Source: Paludibacteraceae bacterium (GTDB lineage Bacteria > Bacteroidota > Bacteroidia > Bacteroidales > Paludibacteraceae). From it: a DNA stretch of 64,000 bases. The DNA lies in assembly GCA_017446585.1 (NCBI GenBank), contig JAFSQL010000012.1:57981-121980 (forward strand), given 5' to 3'. This document shows positions 44,603-54,200 of the stretch, one piece after another (within the stretch, counting starts at the first letter, position 1; the number at the start of each line of letters is the position of its first letter). Both the position numbers and the translations under genes were made by a program. A model generated the notes under the pieces. The model made no database searches. It saw only the letters and a program-made list of their open reading frames with translations, and was not told where the DNA came from.

Positions 44603-46731
44603 CACTTCTCTTCTTTATCAGCGGTCTTCTCTTCGGTTGCTTTTTCGTCCTCTACGGGTGTCACGACGGTTTCTGTTTCTGTGTTTTCATCGGAAGGTTT
44701 GTCCTCCGTGTTGTTTTCTTCGGTTTTTTCAGATTCCGTCTTCTCCGCCTCGTTCAGGAATGCCGTGTTTTGTTCGTCGTTGAGCAGTTCGTCAGCGCGT
44801 GACTCCCAAGGTCGTGGACCGAGAATCTCCTTCACGTCATCGGCATAGATGACCTCTCTGTCCATGAGCAGTTGGGCTATGGCGTGGTGTTGCTCGCTGT
44901 GTGTGCGGAGCAGTTCCTTGGCTCGTTCAAATTGTTCGGCAATGATGCTTTGCACCTCGTCGTCAATGGCTTTTGCCGTTTGTTCGGAATATGGTTTTCC
45001 GAATGCGTAATCGTTGGCTTGTGAGTCGTAGTACGACATGTTAGGCATCTCCTTGCCCATGCCGTAGTAGGTCACCATGGCGTAGGCGGTTTTCGTCACC
45101 CTTTCGAGGTCGTTCAACGCTCCTGTTGAGGCGGTGTTGCCAAAGAGTTCTTCAGCCGCCCTGCCGCCTAAGGTGGCGCACATCTCGTCAAGCAGGTGTT
45201 CGCGATTGGTCAGCACGCGTTCTTCAGGCAGATACCAAGCCGCTCCGAGTGCTTGTCCGCGTGGCACGATGGTCACCTTCACCAGCGGGTTGGCGTGTTC
45301 CAATAGCCAAGAAATGGTGGCGTGTCCTGCCTCGTGGAAGGCTATGGAGCGTTTCTCTTCCGTGGTCATGATCTTGGTGCGTTTCTCCAAGCCACCGATG
45401 ATTCGATCCACGGCACTCATGAAGTCTTGTGTCGTCACGTCCTTGCCGTTGCGACGTGCCGCCGCCAGTGCGGCTTCGTTGCACACGTTGGCGATGTCCG
45501 CTCCTGAAAATCCCGGTGTTTGCTTGGCGAGGAAGTCCACGTCCAAATCCTTTGCCACTTTGAGTGGCTTCAAGTGCACTCGGAAAATGTCCTTGCGCTC
45601 AGGCAGGTCAGGCAGGTCCACGTGAATCTGTCGGTCAAACCGTCCCGCTCTCAGCAGGGCTTTGTCCAAAATGTCCGCACGGTTCGTGGCTGCAAGGATG
45701 ATGACGCCGCTGTTTGTTCCGAATCCGTCCATTTCGGTGAGGAGTTGGTTCAGCGTGTTCTCTCGTTCGTCATTTGAACTCATGGACAGCGACCTTGACC
45801 GTGAGCGACCCACGGCGTCAATCTCGTCGATGAAGATGATGGAAGGAGATTTCGCCTTGGCTTGGGCAAACAGGTCACGTACACGTGAAGCTCCCACGCC
45901 CACGAACATCTCTACAAAGTCGCTTCCGCTCATGGAGAAGAACGGCACGTTGGCTTCTCCTGCCACTGCCTTGGCGAGCAGTGTCTTACCCGTTCCCGGA
46001 GGTCCTACGAGCAGGGCTCCTTTTGGAATCTTTCCGCCCAGGTCCGTATATCGTTTTGGATTCTTGAGGAAGTCAACGATTTCTTGCACCTCCTGCTTCG
46101 CGCCGCTCAGTCCAGCGACGTCTTTGAATGTCACTTGTACCTTGTTGTCCTTGTCGAAGACCTTAGCTTTTGACCTTCCTACCGAGAAGATGCCTCCTCC
46201 GCCACCGAATCCTCGTCCCATGCGGTTCATCAGGAATACCCAGAGACCGATGAACAACAGGATGGGAGCGAATGCCCAAAACAGTTTTCCGAAGGTGGAG
46301 TCGTCCTTGTTGTATTTTACGTTGCCGCTGAAGTGTTGTTCTTCAAGCATTCTTACGGTAGCGTCCACTGATGGCAGGTCGGTGCGTACAAAGGCTTTCT
46401 TCCCCGCTTCGGGAGTCCTGCTCCCCATGACGCTTTGCGCGCTGTCGGGAATCACCTCTGCCACTGCCACTGCGTTGTCCGTGTTGATTTCGACGGTCAG
46501 CAGCACATTCCTTTTCACCAAGTCCTTAAATTCGGAGTAGGTAACGTCCTTCTGTGCGTTTCCTTGGTTCTCTCCAAAAAAAGTCCAAACGATTAGTCCT
46601 GCGAACAGAATGAAAATCAACCAGTTCCATGATGGTTGAAACTTGCCGCCTAATGGATTCTTGCCGTTGAAAGGTGAGTTTTGAGGTTTGTTTTGTTGTG
46701 GTTTATTCTGTTCTGTTTGTTTTTCTGGCAT
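44602..46731 (-). CDS. ftsH: ATP-dependent zinc metalloprotease FtsH
   Basis: FtsH is the membrane AAA+ protease that degrades faulty or regulatory membrane proteins. The 709-residue protein has a TM segment near residue 35 ([17 protein letters not shown]), a periplasmic part, a second TM segment, the Walker A motif [13 protein letters not shown] near residue 243, EIDAVGR, and the zinc site HEAGH near residue 464. The C-terminus is a long acidic tail after residue 660. I chose the ATG at 46731 ([10 protein letters not shown]); the codon at 46746 is TTG. Confidence 0.97.
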   Translation of the reverse strand: MPEKQTEQNKPQQNKPQNSPFNGKNPLGGKFQPSWNWLIFILFAGLIVWTFFGENQGNAQKDVTYSEFKDLVKRNVLLTVEINTDNAVAVAEVIPDSAQSVMGSRTPEAGKKAFVRTDLPSVDATVRMLEEQHFSGNVKYNKDDSTFGKLFWAFAPILLFIGLWVFLMNRMGRGFGGGGGIFSVGRSKAKVFDKDNKVQVTFKDVAGLSGAKQEVQEIVDFLKNPKRYTDLGGKIPKGALLVGPPGTGKTLLAKAVAGEANVPFFSMSGSDFVEMFVGVGASRVRDLFAQAKAKSPSIIFIDEIDAVGRSRSRSLSMSSNDERENTLNQLLTEMDGFGTNSGVIILAATNRADILDKALLRAGRFDRQIHVDLPDLPERKDIFRVHLKPLKVAKDLDVDFLAKQTPGFSGADIANVCNEAALAAARRNGKDVTTQDFMSAVDRIIGGLEKRTKIMTTEEKRSIAFHEAGHATISWLLEHANPLVKVTIVPRGQALGAAWYLPEERVLTNREHLLDEMCATLGGRAAEELFGNTASTGALNDLERVTKTAYAMVTYYGMGKEMPNMSYYDSQANDYAFGKPYSEQTAKAIDDEVQSIIAEQFERAKELLRTHSEQHHAIAQLLMDREVIYADDVKEILGPRPWESRADELLNDEQNTAFLNEAEKTESEKTEENNTEDKPSDENTETETVVTPVEDEKATEEKTADKEEK

Positions 46732-46746
46732 AAGATGTTTCCTCAA

Positions 46747-47106
46747 TCAAAATTCGTCCGTGTAATGTGTTGTCTTCGCGTCGCCCCAGAGTGAGTCAAT
46801 GTCATAGAACGTTCGCGCTTCGGGAGTCATGACATGCACCATGGCGTGTCCGTAGTCTATTGCCACCCATTGCGCGTTGTCCAATCCGTGTACCGCTATG
46901 GGCGAAACGTGGCACTGTTTCTTCACTTCGGCTTCCACTTCTTCTGCCAAGGCGCGTATTTGCACTGCCGTGTTTGCTGAGCACAACACCATGTCGTCCA
47001 AGGCTCTTTGTTCTATGTCGGTCAGGTCCAACCACGTGATGTCGTTGGCTTTCACGTTGCGCATTCCTTCTACGATGGCTTCCACCAGTTCGTTCTTCAT
47101 GTTCAT
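46747..47106 (-). CDS. rsfS: Ribosome silencing factor RsfS
   Basis: RsfS binds ribosomal protein L14 and blocks subunit joining when nutrients are scarce. The 119-residue protein has KANDITWLDLT, CSANTAVQIRALAEEVE and the WVAIDYGHAMVHVMTPEAR signature. It leads the rsfS-ftsH-DEAD-birA operon. A TATCTTTG box lies 30 bases upstream of its start. Confidence 0.95.
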   Translation of the reverse strand: MNMKNELVEAIVEGMRNVKANDITWLDLTDIEQRALDDMVLCSANTAVQIRALAEEVEAEVKKQCHVSPIAVHGLDNAQWVAIDYGHAMVHVMTPEARTFYDIDSLWGDAKTTHYTDEF

Positions 47107-47135
47107 TCTTTTTCGTTTTGTCCGCTTTTAGCGGG

Positions 47136-47143
47136 CAAAGATA
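47136..47143 (-). promoter_or_regulatory. TAnnTTTG -7 box upstream of rsfS
   Basis: The minus strand reads TATCTTTG, 30 bases before the rsfS start. Confidence 0.5.
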
Positions 47144-47166
47144 ATCAAAATAATGCGTAAAATCAG

Positions 47167-47174
47167 TACTTTTG
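47167..47174 (+). promoter_or_regulatory. TAnnTTTG -7 box upstream of folP
   Basis: TACTTTTG lies 39 bases before the ATG at 47213 and inside the longer open frame beginning at 47153, which argues against that earlier start. Confidence 0.5.
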
Positions 47175-47212
47175 CGTTACAAACACCATGCCGTTTTCCG
47201 CTTTTGTCACTT

Positions 47213-48007
47213 ATGCATTGGATTGGAATTTTGAATATTACGGACGACAGTTTCTCGGACGGAGGCAAGTACCTTGATGTCTCGGTTGCCATGTCTCATG
47301 CTCGCGCTTTGCTTGATGCCGGAGCTGATTATATTGATGTGGGCGCGGCGGCAAGCAATGTGTCCGCCCTTCCCGTCACGGCGGAATTGGAGCGGGAGCG
47401 TTTGCGACCTGTCATTGAGGGGTTGCGAGCCGCAGGTGTGAAGGTGAGCGTTGACACGTTTAATCCGGACACGCAACAGTGGTGTTTGTCGCAGGGCGTT
47501 GACATGTTGAATGACATTAACGGTTTTTGTCATCCTGAGATTTATCCCGCTCTCGCTGCGTCATCTTGTCAGTTGGTTGTCATGCACAGCGTGCAGGGTA
47601 GGGGCAAGGCGACGTTGACCTCGTGGTCGCCGTCGGAAGTGTGGGACAATATCTTGCGGTTCTTTGACGACCGTTTGTCCGCCCTTGTTCGTGCCGGAGT
47701 GGATGAGCATCGGCTCATCGTTGATCCTGGCATGGGCAACTTCCTTGGTTCCGACCCTCGTTCCTCGCTGCTTGTCCTGCAGCGACTGCCGGAACTCAAG
47801 CGTCGGTGGGGCAGGGAGGTTTATGTCGGGTTGTCGCGCAAGGGATTCTTGCGCAAGATTCAGTTGCCGGCAACGGACTCGGCTTGTTCGGAATGCTCTG
47901 AAAACTTACTTTTAACCGAAGATATTGACGACATCACCGCGAGGTGGAACGCCTTTGCCGTGGCGCAAGGGGCAGACTATATCAGAACGCATGTGATTAA
48001 GAAATAA
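47213..48007 (+). CDS. folP: Dihydropteroate synthase, Sul-like
   Basis: This enzyme should join p-aminobenzoate to the pterin pyrophosphate in folate synthesis. The 264-residue protein has GILNITDDSFSDGGKY at the N-terminus, SVDTFNP, MLNDINGF, LVVMHSVQ, then DPGMGNFLGSDP and GLSRKGFLRK, and ends with GADYIRTH. As I recall them, most of these forms (SDSFSDGG, VVMHSVQ, DPGMGxFLG, FIRTH) match the mobile Sul1/Sul2 sulfonamide-resistance enzymes better than typical FolP, which has DPGFGFGK. It looks chromosomal, with six bases to ispG and no mobile element nearby. The start at 47213 is set by the promoter and the family N-terminus. Confidence 0.85.
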   Translation: MHWIGILNITDDSFSDGGKYLDVSVAMSHARALLDAGADYIDVGAAASNVSALPVTAELERERLRPVIEGLRAAGVKVSVDTFNPDTQQWCLSQGVDMLNDINGFCHPEIYPALAASSCQLVVMHSVQGRGKATLTSWSPSEVWDNILRFFDDRLSALVRAGVDEHRLIVDPGMGNFLGSDPRSSLLVLQRLPELKRRWGREVYVGLSRKGFLRKIQLPATDSACSECSENLLLTEDIDDITARWNAFAVAQGADYIRTHVIKK

Positions 48008-48013
48008 AAGACT

Positions 48014-49627
48014 ATGTGGAATATTTTCAATTACAGACGGCGGAAAACCGTGGCAGTGAAAGTGGGGAACGTGACCATTTCGGGTGAAAGTCCCGTAAGG
48101 GTACAGTCGATGTGCAATACTGACACCAATGATATTGAAGCGTCCGCTGCCCAAATTGAGCGGGTGGCTGCCGCCGGTGGTGACATCGTGCGTCTCACCA
48201 CGCAGGGATTGCGTGAGGCGGAATCCATGCGGCTCATTGAGGAGCGCATCCATGCTGACGGATGTCACGTGCCGCTCGTGGCGGACGTTCATTTCACGTC
48301 ACATGTGGCGGATGCTGTGGCTCGCCATGTCGAGAAGGTGCGTATCAATCCGGGCAATTACTGTTCGGAAGGCCTTGAGGAGACCGAGCGCCGTTTGTCG
48401 GTGCTTATAGACATTTGTCGTCAACGCGGAGTGGCGTTGCGCATAGGCGTGAATCACGGTTCCCTCTCCAAGCGCATCATGGAGCGGTATGGTGACACCG
48501 TGGAGGGCATGGTCGAAGAGGCGATGGAGTATCTGCGCATTTGTCAGAAACTGAAGTTCGACCAAGTGGTCGTGTCTATGAAGTCCAGCAATGTTCGTGT
48601 CATGGTGCATAGCATGCGCTTGCTTGTCCTCGCCATGGAGCGTGAAGGCATTTGCTATCCGCTCCATGTGGGAGTGACCGAGGCGGGCAACGGTGAGGAC
48701 GGTCGCGTCAAGTCGGCTGTGGGCATCGGTAGCCTGCTTGTCGATGGCATTGGTGACACTATCCGCGTCTCGCTCAGCGAGGAGCCGGAGGCGGAGATTC
48801 CCGTGGCTAAGCTGTTGCGTTCGCTGACCGACTACTCTGCCGTTCCTCCGCTTGACGTGCCCGATGACCTCCGTGAAGTTCTTGACCTTTTCTCCTTCAA
48901 GCGTCGCGTGACGCGTTCCGTTGGAAATGTCGGGGCTGACCATGTTCCTGTCATAGTGGGTGAAGGTGTTGAAGACATGCGGGCGGAAGGGGCGAACCTC
49001 CTGATGCTCTATGCCGACGAGGTGGATGAGGCTGTCATTCGTGAGGCGCAAAAGGAGACAAATGTCATCCTTGTTCTCTCCTCACGTTTCGGCAATCCGG
49101 TTGCGGACTTCCGTTTGGCGTTCGCACGGCTTGTCAAGGCGGGGTGTGAAGTGCCTGTCATTTTGCGTCGTGATTATGACACGGACGACCTCACGGAGTT
49201 GCAGGTGCGCGCGTCCGTTGAATTGGGGACGTTGCTCTTGGACGGTCTGGGTGACGGTATCTGGGTGACTGACGATCATGTTGAGTCCAAAGCCATTGAG
49301 AGCCTCATGCTTGGCATCTTGCAAGCCACTCGCACCCGCATCTCGCGGACGGAGTATATCTCTTGCCCCGGTTGCGGTCGTACGCTCTATGACCTTCAGG
49401 GCACCATCGCGCGCATCAAGCAAGCGACTTCCCAGTTTGTCGGTCTCAAGATAGGTATCATGGGTTGTATCGTCAACGGACCGGGTGAGATGGCGGATGC
49501 CGACTTCGGCTATGTCGGTGCGGGATCGCACCGCGTGTCGCTCTATAAGGGCAAGGAATGTGTCGAAAAGAATATTCCTGAGGACCAAGCCGTGGAGCGT
49601 TTGGTGGATTTGATTGAAAAAAGTTAG
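48014..49627 (+). CDS. ispG: 4-hydroxy-3-methylbut-2-enyl diphosphate synthase
   Basis: IspG converts MEcPP to HMBPP in the MEP pathway, using a [4Fe-4S] cluster. The 537-residue protein is the long form with an extra middle domain (about residues 270-430), as in plants and chlamydiae. N-terminal motifs are GGDIVRLTTQG and VADVHF. Cluster cysteines are in CPGCGRT (near residue 450) and MGCIVNGPGEM. It follows folP by six bases, so they are co-transcribed. Confidence 0.97.
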   Translation: MWNIFNYRRRKTVAVKVGNVTISGESPVRVQSMCNTDTNDIEASAAQIERVAAAGGDIVRLTTQGLREAESMRLIEERIHADGCHVPLVADVHFTSHVADAVARHVEKVRINPGNYCSEGLEETERRLSVLIDICRQRGVALRIGVNHGSLSKRIMERYGDTVEGMVEEAMEYLRICQKLKFDQVVVSMKSSNVRVMVHSMRLLVLAMEREGICYPLHVGVTEAGNGEDGRVKSAVGIGSLLVDGIGDTIRVSLSEEPEAEIPVAKLLRSLTDYSAVPPLDVPDDLREVLDLFSFKRRVTRSVGNVGADHVPVIVGEGVEDMRAEGANLLMLYADEVDEAVIREAQKETNVILVLSSRFGNPVADFRLAFARLVKAGCEVPVILRRDYDTDDLTELQVRASVELGTLLLDGLGDGIWVTDDHVESKAIESLMLGILQATRTRISRTEYISCPGCGRTLYDLQGTIARIKQATSQFVGLKIGIMGCIVNGPGEMADADFGYVGAGSHRVSLYKGKECVEKNIPEDQAVERLVDLIEKS

Positions 49628-49648
49628 GAAAATAAGAACCCTTAATTC

Positions 49649-51067
49649 ATGACTCTCAAAATGCGTTTTTTAATTGCTTTGCTCTTGTTGCCGTTGTCTG
49701 CCGTGGCTGCCACGCTGCCGCAGGCGGTGTCTGAGTTTGTCAACCACCCGCAGTTGCGTCATGCCAACATCTCATTGCTTGTGCGTGATGTCGCCACGGG
49801 GCGGTCGCTTGCCGAGTACTGTCCTGAACGTGTGGCTACTCCTGCCAGCACGGCAAAACTCATCACCACGGCTGCCGCTCTTGAAGCGTTAGGTTCTGAT
49901 TTCCGATTTCAGACGCAGGTGCTCGCGGACGGCAAGATTGAGAGAGGCGTTCTTCATGGCAACCTCATTATCTACGGTCAGGGCGATCCTACGCTTGGGT
50001 CTCGCTATATGGGCGACTCGACGTTCCTTGCCACGTTCGTTTCTCAAGTGCGTGCCGCCGGCATTCTCAAGGTTGAAGGCGATGTGGTGGCGGACGCTTC
50101 GTTCTGGGGTGATGAGGGCGTGTCCCCCAAGTGGTCGTGGGAGGATATGGGCAACTACTATGGTTCCGCCACTTATGCCTTGTCCATCTACGATGACATT
50201 ATGGAAGTGCATTTTCGCACCGGCGTGGCTGGCACGAACGCCACCATCACCAAGGTTGAACCGATCGTTGCCGGGCTTTCCATCGAGTGTTATGTCAAGG
50301 CTGCCGTCACTAAGTCAGACAACGCTTACTTCTATGGTGCGCCGTTTGACTTGCGTCGCGTGGTGCGCGGCACCTTGCCTGCGGCATCGTCGGACTTCAT
50401 TTCTAAGGCGGACTTGCCTAATCCGCCGCTCACGTGCGCCACGGTGTTCCGCCAGACGTTGATGGATAGCGGCATTGTCGTCAAGGGCTTGCCGCGTGCC
50501 TCCTTCAAGGTGGAGACCGGTTCACGAACGCCGCTCTTCTCCCTTTCGTCTCCCGCTCTTTCAGACATCGTTTCTGAAATCAACCATCGCAGCAACAATC
50601 ACTACACGGAGCATGTCTATCGTTACCTTGGCGTGAAACATGGGGACCGGAGTGTCTATGGCGGTTCGGACTATCTTGAGAAGTTTTGGAAGGAGAAGGG
50701 GTTGGACGTTGACCAGATGTTGCTCTACGACGGATGCGGATTGTCACCGTCCGATGCCGTGACGGCACGTTTCTTTGTCGATTTACTCACGTGGGAGAAG
50801 AAAAGTGCCCGCAACTTCGACGCTTTCTATGCGTCCTTGCCGGTGGCGGGTGAGTCGGGAACGGTCAAGAACCTTTTCAAGGGAACGTCGTTGGCAGGCA
50901 AGGTGCATGCCAAGAGCGGCAGCATTTCCGGCACGCAGTGTTACGCCGGTTATGTCGAGGTGTCGGGACGCACGTTGGCGTTCGCCGTCATGGTCAACAA
51001 CTTTCATGGTTCACGTGCCGCCGTCCGTGCCGCCATTGAGAGATTTTTAGTTGCCGTGGCAAGGTGA
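49649..51067 (+). CDS. dacB: D-alanyl-D-alanine carboxypeptidase, PBP4 type
   Basis: The 472-residue enzyme trims or cuts peptidoglycan cross-links in the periplasm. It has a signal peptide (FLIALLLLPLSAVAA), the penicillin-binding SxxK motif in TPASTAKL near residue 67, the SxN motif in HRSNNHYTEH, and KSG (in place of KTG) in HAKSGSISGT. The long insert between SxxK and SxN is typical of class C PBP4. An alternative start lies four codons later. It ends 189 bases before the repeat protein gene and may be co-transcribed with folP and ispG. Confidence 0.94.
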   Translation: MTLKMRFLIALLLLPLSAVAATLPQAVSEFVNHPQLRHANISLLVRDVATGRSLAEYCPERVATPASTAKLITTAAALEALGSDFRFQTQVLADGKIERGVLHGNLIIYGQGDPTLGSRYMGDSTFLATFVSQVRAAGILKVEGDVVADASFWGDEGVSPKWSWEDMGNYYGSATYALSIYDDIMEVHFRTGVAGTNATITKVEPIVAGLSIECYVKAAVTKSDNAYFYGAPFDLRRVVRGTLPAASSDFISKADLPNPPLTCATVFRQTLMDSGIVVKGLPRASFKVETGSRTPLFSLSSPALSDIVSEINHRSNNHYTEHVYRYLGVKHGDRSVYGGSDYLEKFWKEKGLDVDQMLLYDGCGLSPSDAVTARFFVDLLTWEKKSARNFDAFYASLPVAGESGTVKNLFKGTSLAGKVHAKSGSISGTQCYAGYVEVSGRTLAFAVMVNNFHGSRAAVRAAIERFLVAVAR

Positions 51068-51106
51068 AAACGGACAAATAGGAGCGAAAACAGGAAAATA
51101 TGTGTT

Positions 51107-51133
51107 GAAAAACATTTTTTTAACATGTTTTTC
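51107..51133 (+). terminator. Weak terminator-like hairpin after dacB
   Basis: A 9-base-pair A/T-rich stem (GAAAAACAT with ATGTTTTTC) has a 9-base loop rich in T, and T-rich sequence follows. It is too weak and too close to the next promoter to call with confidence. Confidence 0.35.
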
Positions 51134-51158
51134 GTATTGTTTTTTATATTTTTCGTAT
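51128..51158 (+). repeat. Direct repeat around the promoter of the large repeat-protein genes
   Basis: TTTTTCGTAT occurs at 51128-51137 and again at 51149-51158, exactly 21 bases apart. The first copy ends on the -33 TTG and the second ends two bases before the -7 box, so it could be an operator for a regulator binding one face of the helix. Confidence 0.5.
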
Positions 51159-51167
51159 CTAATTTTG
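51137..51167 (+). promoter_or_regulatory. Bacteroidota-type promoter for the two large repeat proteins
   Basis: TTG at 51137-51139 and TAATTTTG at 51160-51167 are separated by 20 bases, an excellent -33/-7 match. The leader before the ATG at 51257 would be about 80 bases. Confidence 0.7.
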
Positions 51168-51256
51168 TACGTTGAATTATATAGCGTAAAAAGGGTTCAT
51201 CCCAACGTCTTATAGTTTGACACACACCTTAAATATATAGATTAATATCTATTACC

Positions 51257-54200
51257 ATGAAACAACGCATAACGATGGGTTTCCCATGTCGTCTCTTCTT
51301 TAAGTCCGCGTTCCTTGCGGTTGGTATGTTGCTCGTCTCCGCCTCGGCGTGGGCAACGGCATCCTTACTTAACTATACCTCGTCTTGGTCTACTTCTGGA
51401 ACGTTTGATGATGATGCGTCTGATGCCGTAATCAGTTGGTCGTCTAATGGCACTAATACAAGTTTCTCGGTTACAGGGGTCGGAACAGAAAACGCATTGC
51501 AATTAAGTAGCACTCCAACCAATAATATTGATGGCACTAACTACCTTGAATTTTCCACAAGTGAAGGTACAATCAGTTCCATTACGATTTATGTTTCGGG
51601 AAATGGAACCAACAAAACGATTCAACCTGCGATTTTGGGTTGGGAATCAGGGGAGACACCAGACAATACGAATTATGCCTATGTTGATGCGACACCTTCG
51701 GTTACATGTGCTTTGAAGGCTTATGACGCATCTTATGCTTTAACGTATGATCTTTCAGGACTTGACTTGACGGAGGTTCGTTTCTATAGACAAATTAAAA
51801 ATTTGGCAGGTGCTGCTGGAGCTGGTACTTTTGGAAGTGGTCAAACGTTCTATTTTTATGGTGCTGATGTAGAGATTGCATCTTCTTCTTGTACCACTCG
51901 GACACTTTCGTTTTCTCCAGCATCGTTGTCGCCTACGGTAGGTGTCGCTACGGCATTGCCAACGGCAAGTGCGTCCGCAGGAACGGGAGATATCACTTAC
52001 AAGATGGACGGCAGCACGCTGGCTGGACAAGTCTCTTCTTATACTTTCAACAACGAAACTCCACATACTTACAGTGCGACAATCGCCGCAAATGGAGGCT
52101 ATTGCTCTGCGTCCGCTAATATGACCATTACGGCAAGCGAAGCCGTTAAGACTCCGCAGTCCATCACGGCTACAGCATCGGCACCCACGGCTGTGGCGAA
52201 TGGATTGACGACTATCACGCTTGGTAATGAGGGAACGTCGGGAACGGGTGCCGTGACTTACTCGATTACGAAGCCGGACGCTTCGGTGGTGAACGCATCA
52301 TCTTTTGTCGTTGACCAAGTAGGTGCTTATACCATCACCGCGACGATTGCCGCTGACGCTACTTACGCCGCGGCAACGTCCGCCCCAATCACCGTGACGG
52401 GTACGGCGTGTACGACGAACACGGTGACGTTGACGCTCACGTCCACGTCGCTTGACCTTGACGCGAGTGAAACTTCGACGCTCACGGCAGCCTCTGCCAC
52501 CTCGGGCGGTGCGGTCACCATTGGTGGTTCGGCAGGACTGACAGCCGTGGGACAAACTTTTGTGCCGGGCACTACCGGTTCATTCACAGTCACGGGTACA
52601 GTAGCCGCTTCAGGTTCTTATTGCCCTGGCACAGCAAGCCAAACCATCGCGGTGACTTCCGCTTCCGAACCTGTTTGCGCTACTTATACAGCGACACGTA
52701 ATTCAGGCTCGGGATCAGCTGCCACGGGTACATATAGCGCCACCACGTTCTGCACGTTCTCAGGTTTTGGTTCTTCTGTTAATACTGCCACTGACGGTAA
52801 ATTAGGTGGTAGTGGTAAGTATATGGGACTTACGGGAACCACGTTCGCTGCTGGAGATCAGATTGTGGTTAATCTGATCACAGCTTCGGCGCAAACCTCG
52901 GGCAACATGCTCATTTTTGCCGGCACGTCAGCGACTGCAGGAAATTTAATACATGAATGGACCGTTGCCGGTGGAGATTATGCGTCGGGAGGGAGTGATG
53001 TCACGGTTTCTTATACATTGACAGCCGCTGATGCCACTAAGATCAATGCGGCGGGTGGTGTTTACATGGCACGTAGTGATGATTATAATCAGAACCCTTT
53101 CATGAATTCCATGCAGGTGAAGCGTTGCAAAGTCTGCACGTCACCTGAACCTTCTATTGTCGTGAATTCGGCAACAGCATCGTTCAACGCAGGTTGCGAG
53201 CGCAACTTGCCAGCCTCGAACTTAACAATAACAAACGCATCGACTGTCGATTATGTCAGCAGCGACCCGAGTGTCGCCGAAGTTTCTGCAGATGGTGTCG
53301 TGACTGGCGTGGCTGCCGGAACGGCTACGATTACCGCCACGGCTAAGAACGTTTGCGACCAATGTGTTACGAAAACCGTTACGGTGACTGTCTCGGCAGG
53401 TTCTTCTTATACGGTGCCTGCCACGGCGACGGTTCCTAATTTCACTACGCCGACTACCGTAACGCTTGTGGGTACGTCGCTTACCAACCCGGTGACGGTC
53501 ACCGTTCCTGTTGGATTGACCGTGACATACGGTGGCACGCCACACGCTGGCGGCTCTAACTTTAACATTTCGGCTGCCGAAGCCAATGCGGGAGCGGAAC
53601 TCAGCATTTCCGGAACAACGTTGGGTGATTATAACCTCGGCTTCTCCACCACCACGGCTTGCGGCACGCTCAACAAGACGACCGAGGTGACAGTGCGCAA
53701 TGTCGCTGCTCTTCCTTGCCCTGTATTAGGTGAAGCCACTGGGCTGACATATGGTGGTGGAACGCTCAACTGGACTAAGTTGGCGGATGAGACCTATGTA
53801 TCGAACTACCGTATCCAAGTGTTGAAAAACAATGCGGTGCAATTTACGCTCTATGCGAACAAGGGTGAGTCTTCGGTCTTGGTAGCGGGACTGGAAGAGG
53901 GAACGACTTATACCTTCAAGGTGTTCGCTCTCTCGTCCGATGAGAATACACGCGTGTCATCGGTAGGTTGTACCGCTGGTTCGTTCACTACGCCTGCTCA
54001 TCCGGAAACGGCATCGGAACCTTGTTTGTCCGAAGATTTCGAGTCGTTGGGTATAGCAGGAGGAAGCAACCCTTCGCCTGATGTGACCGGATTGACCGAA
54101 ATTCGAACAGGATCGTCTGTTTCCGGACCGAATGGCTTTATTATGCCTTCAGGTGAATGGACCCTTACGAATTATCGTGGTTTGAATCCTTCCTATAATA

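Noticed and set aside
51168-51256. Possible riboswitch or attenuator in the leader of the repeat-protein operon
   Set aside because: I found no conserved fold, peptide leader or terminator/antiterminator pair in this short A/T-rich stretch.
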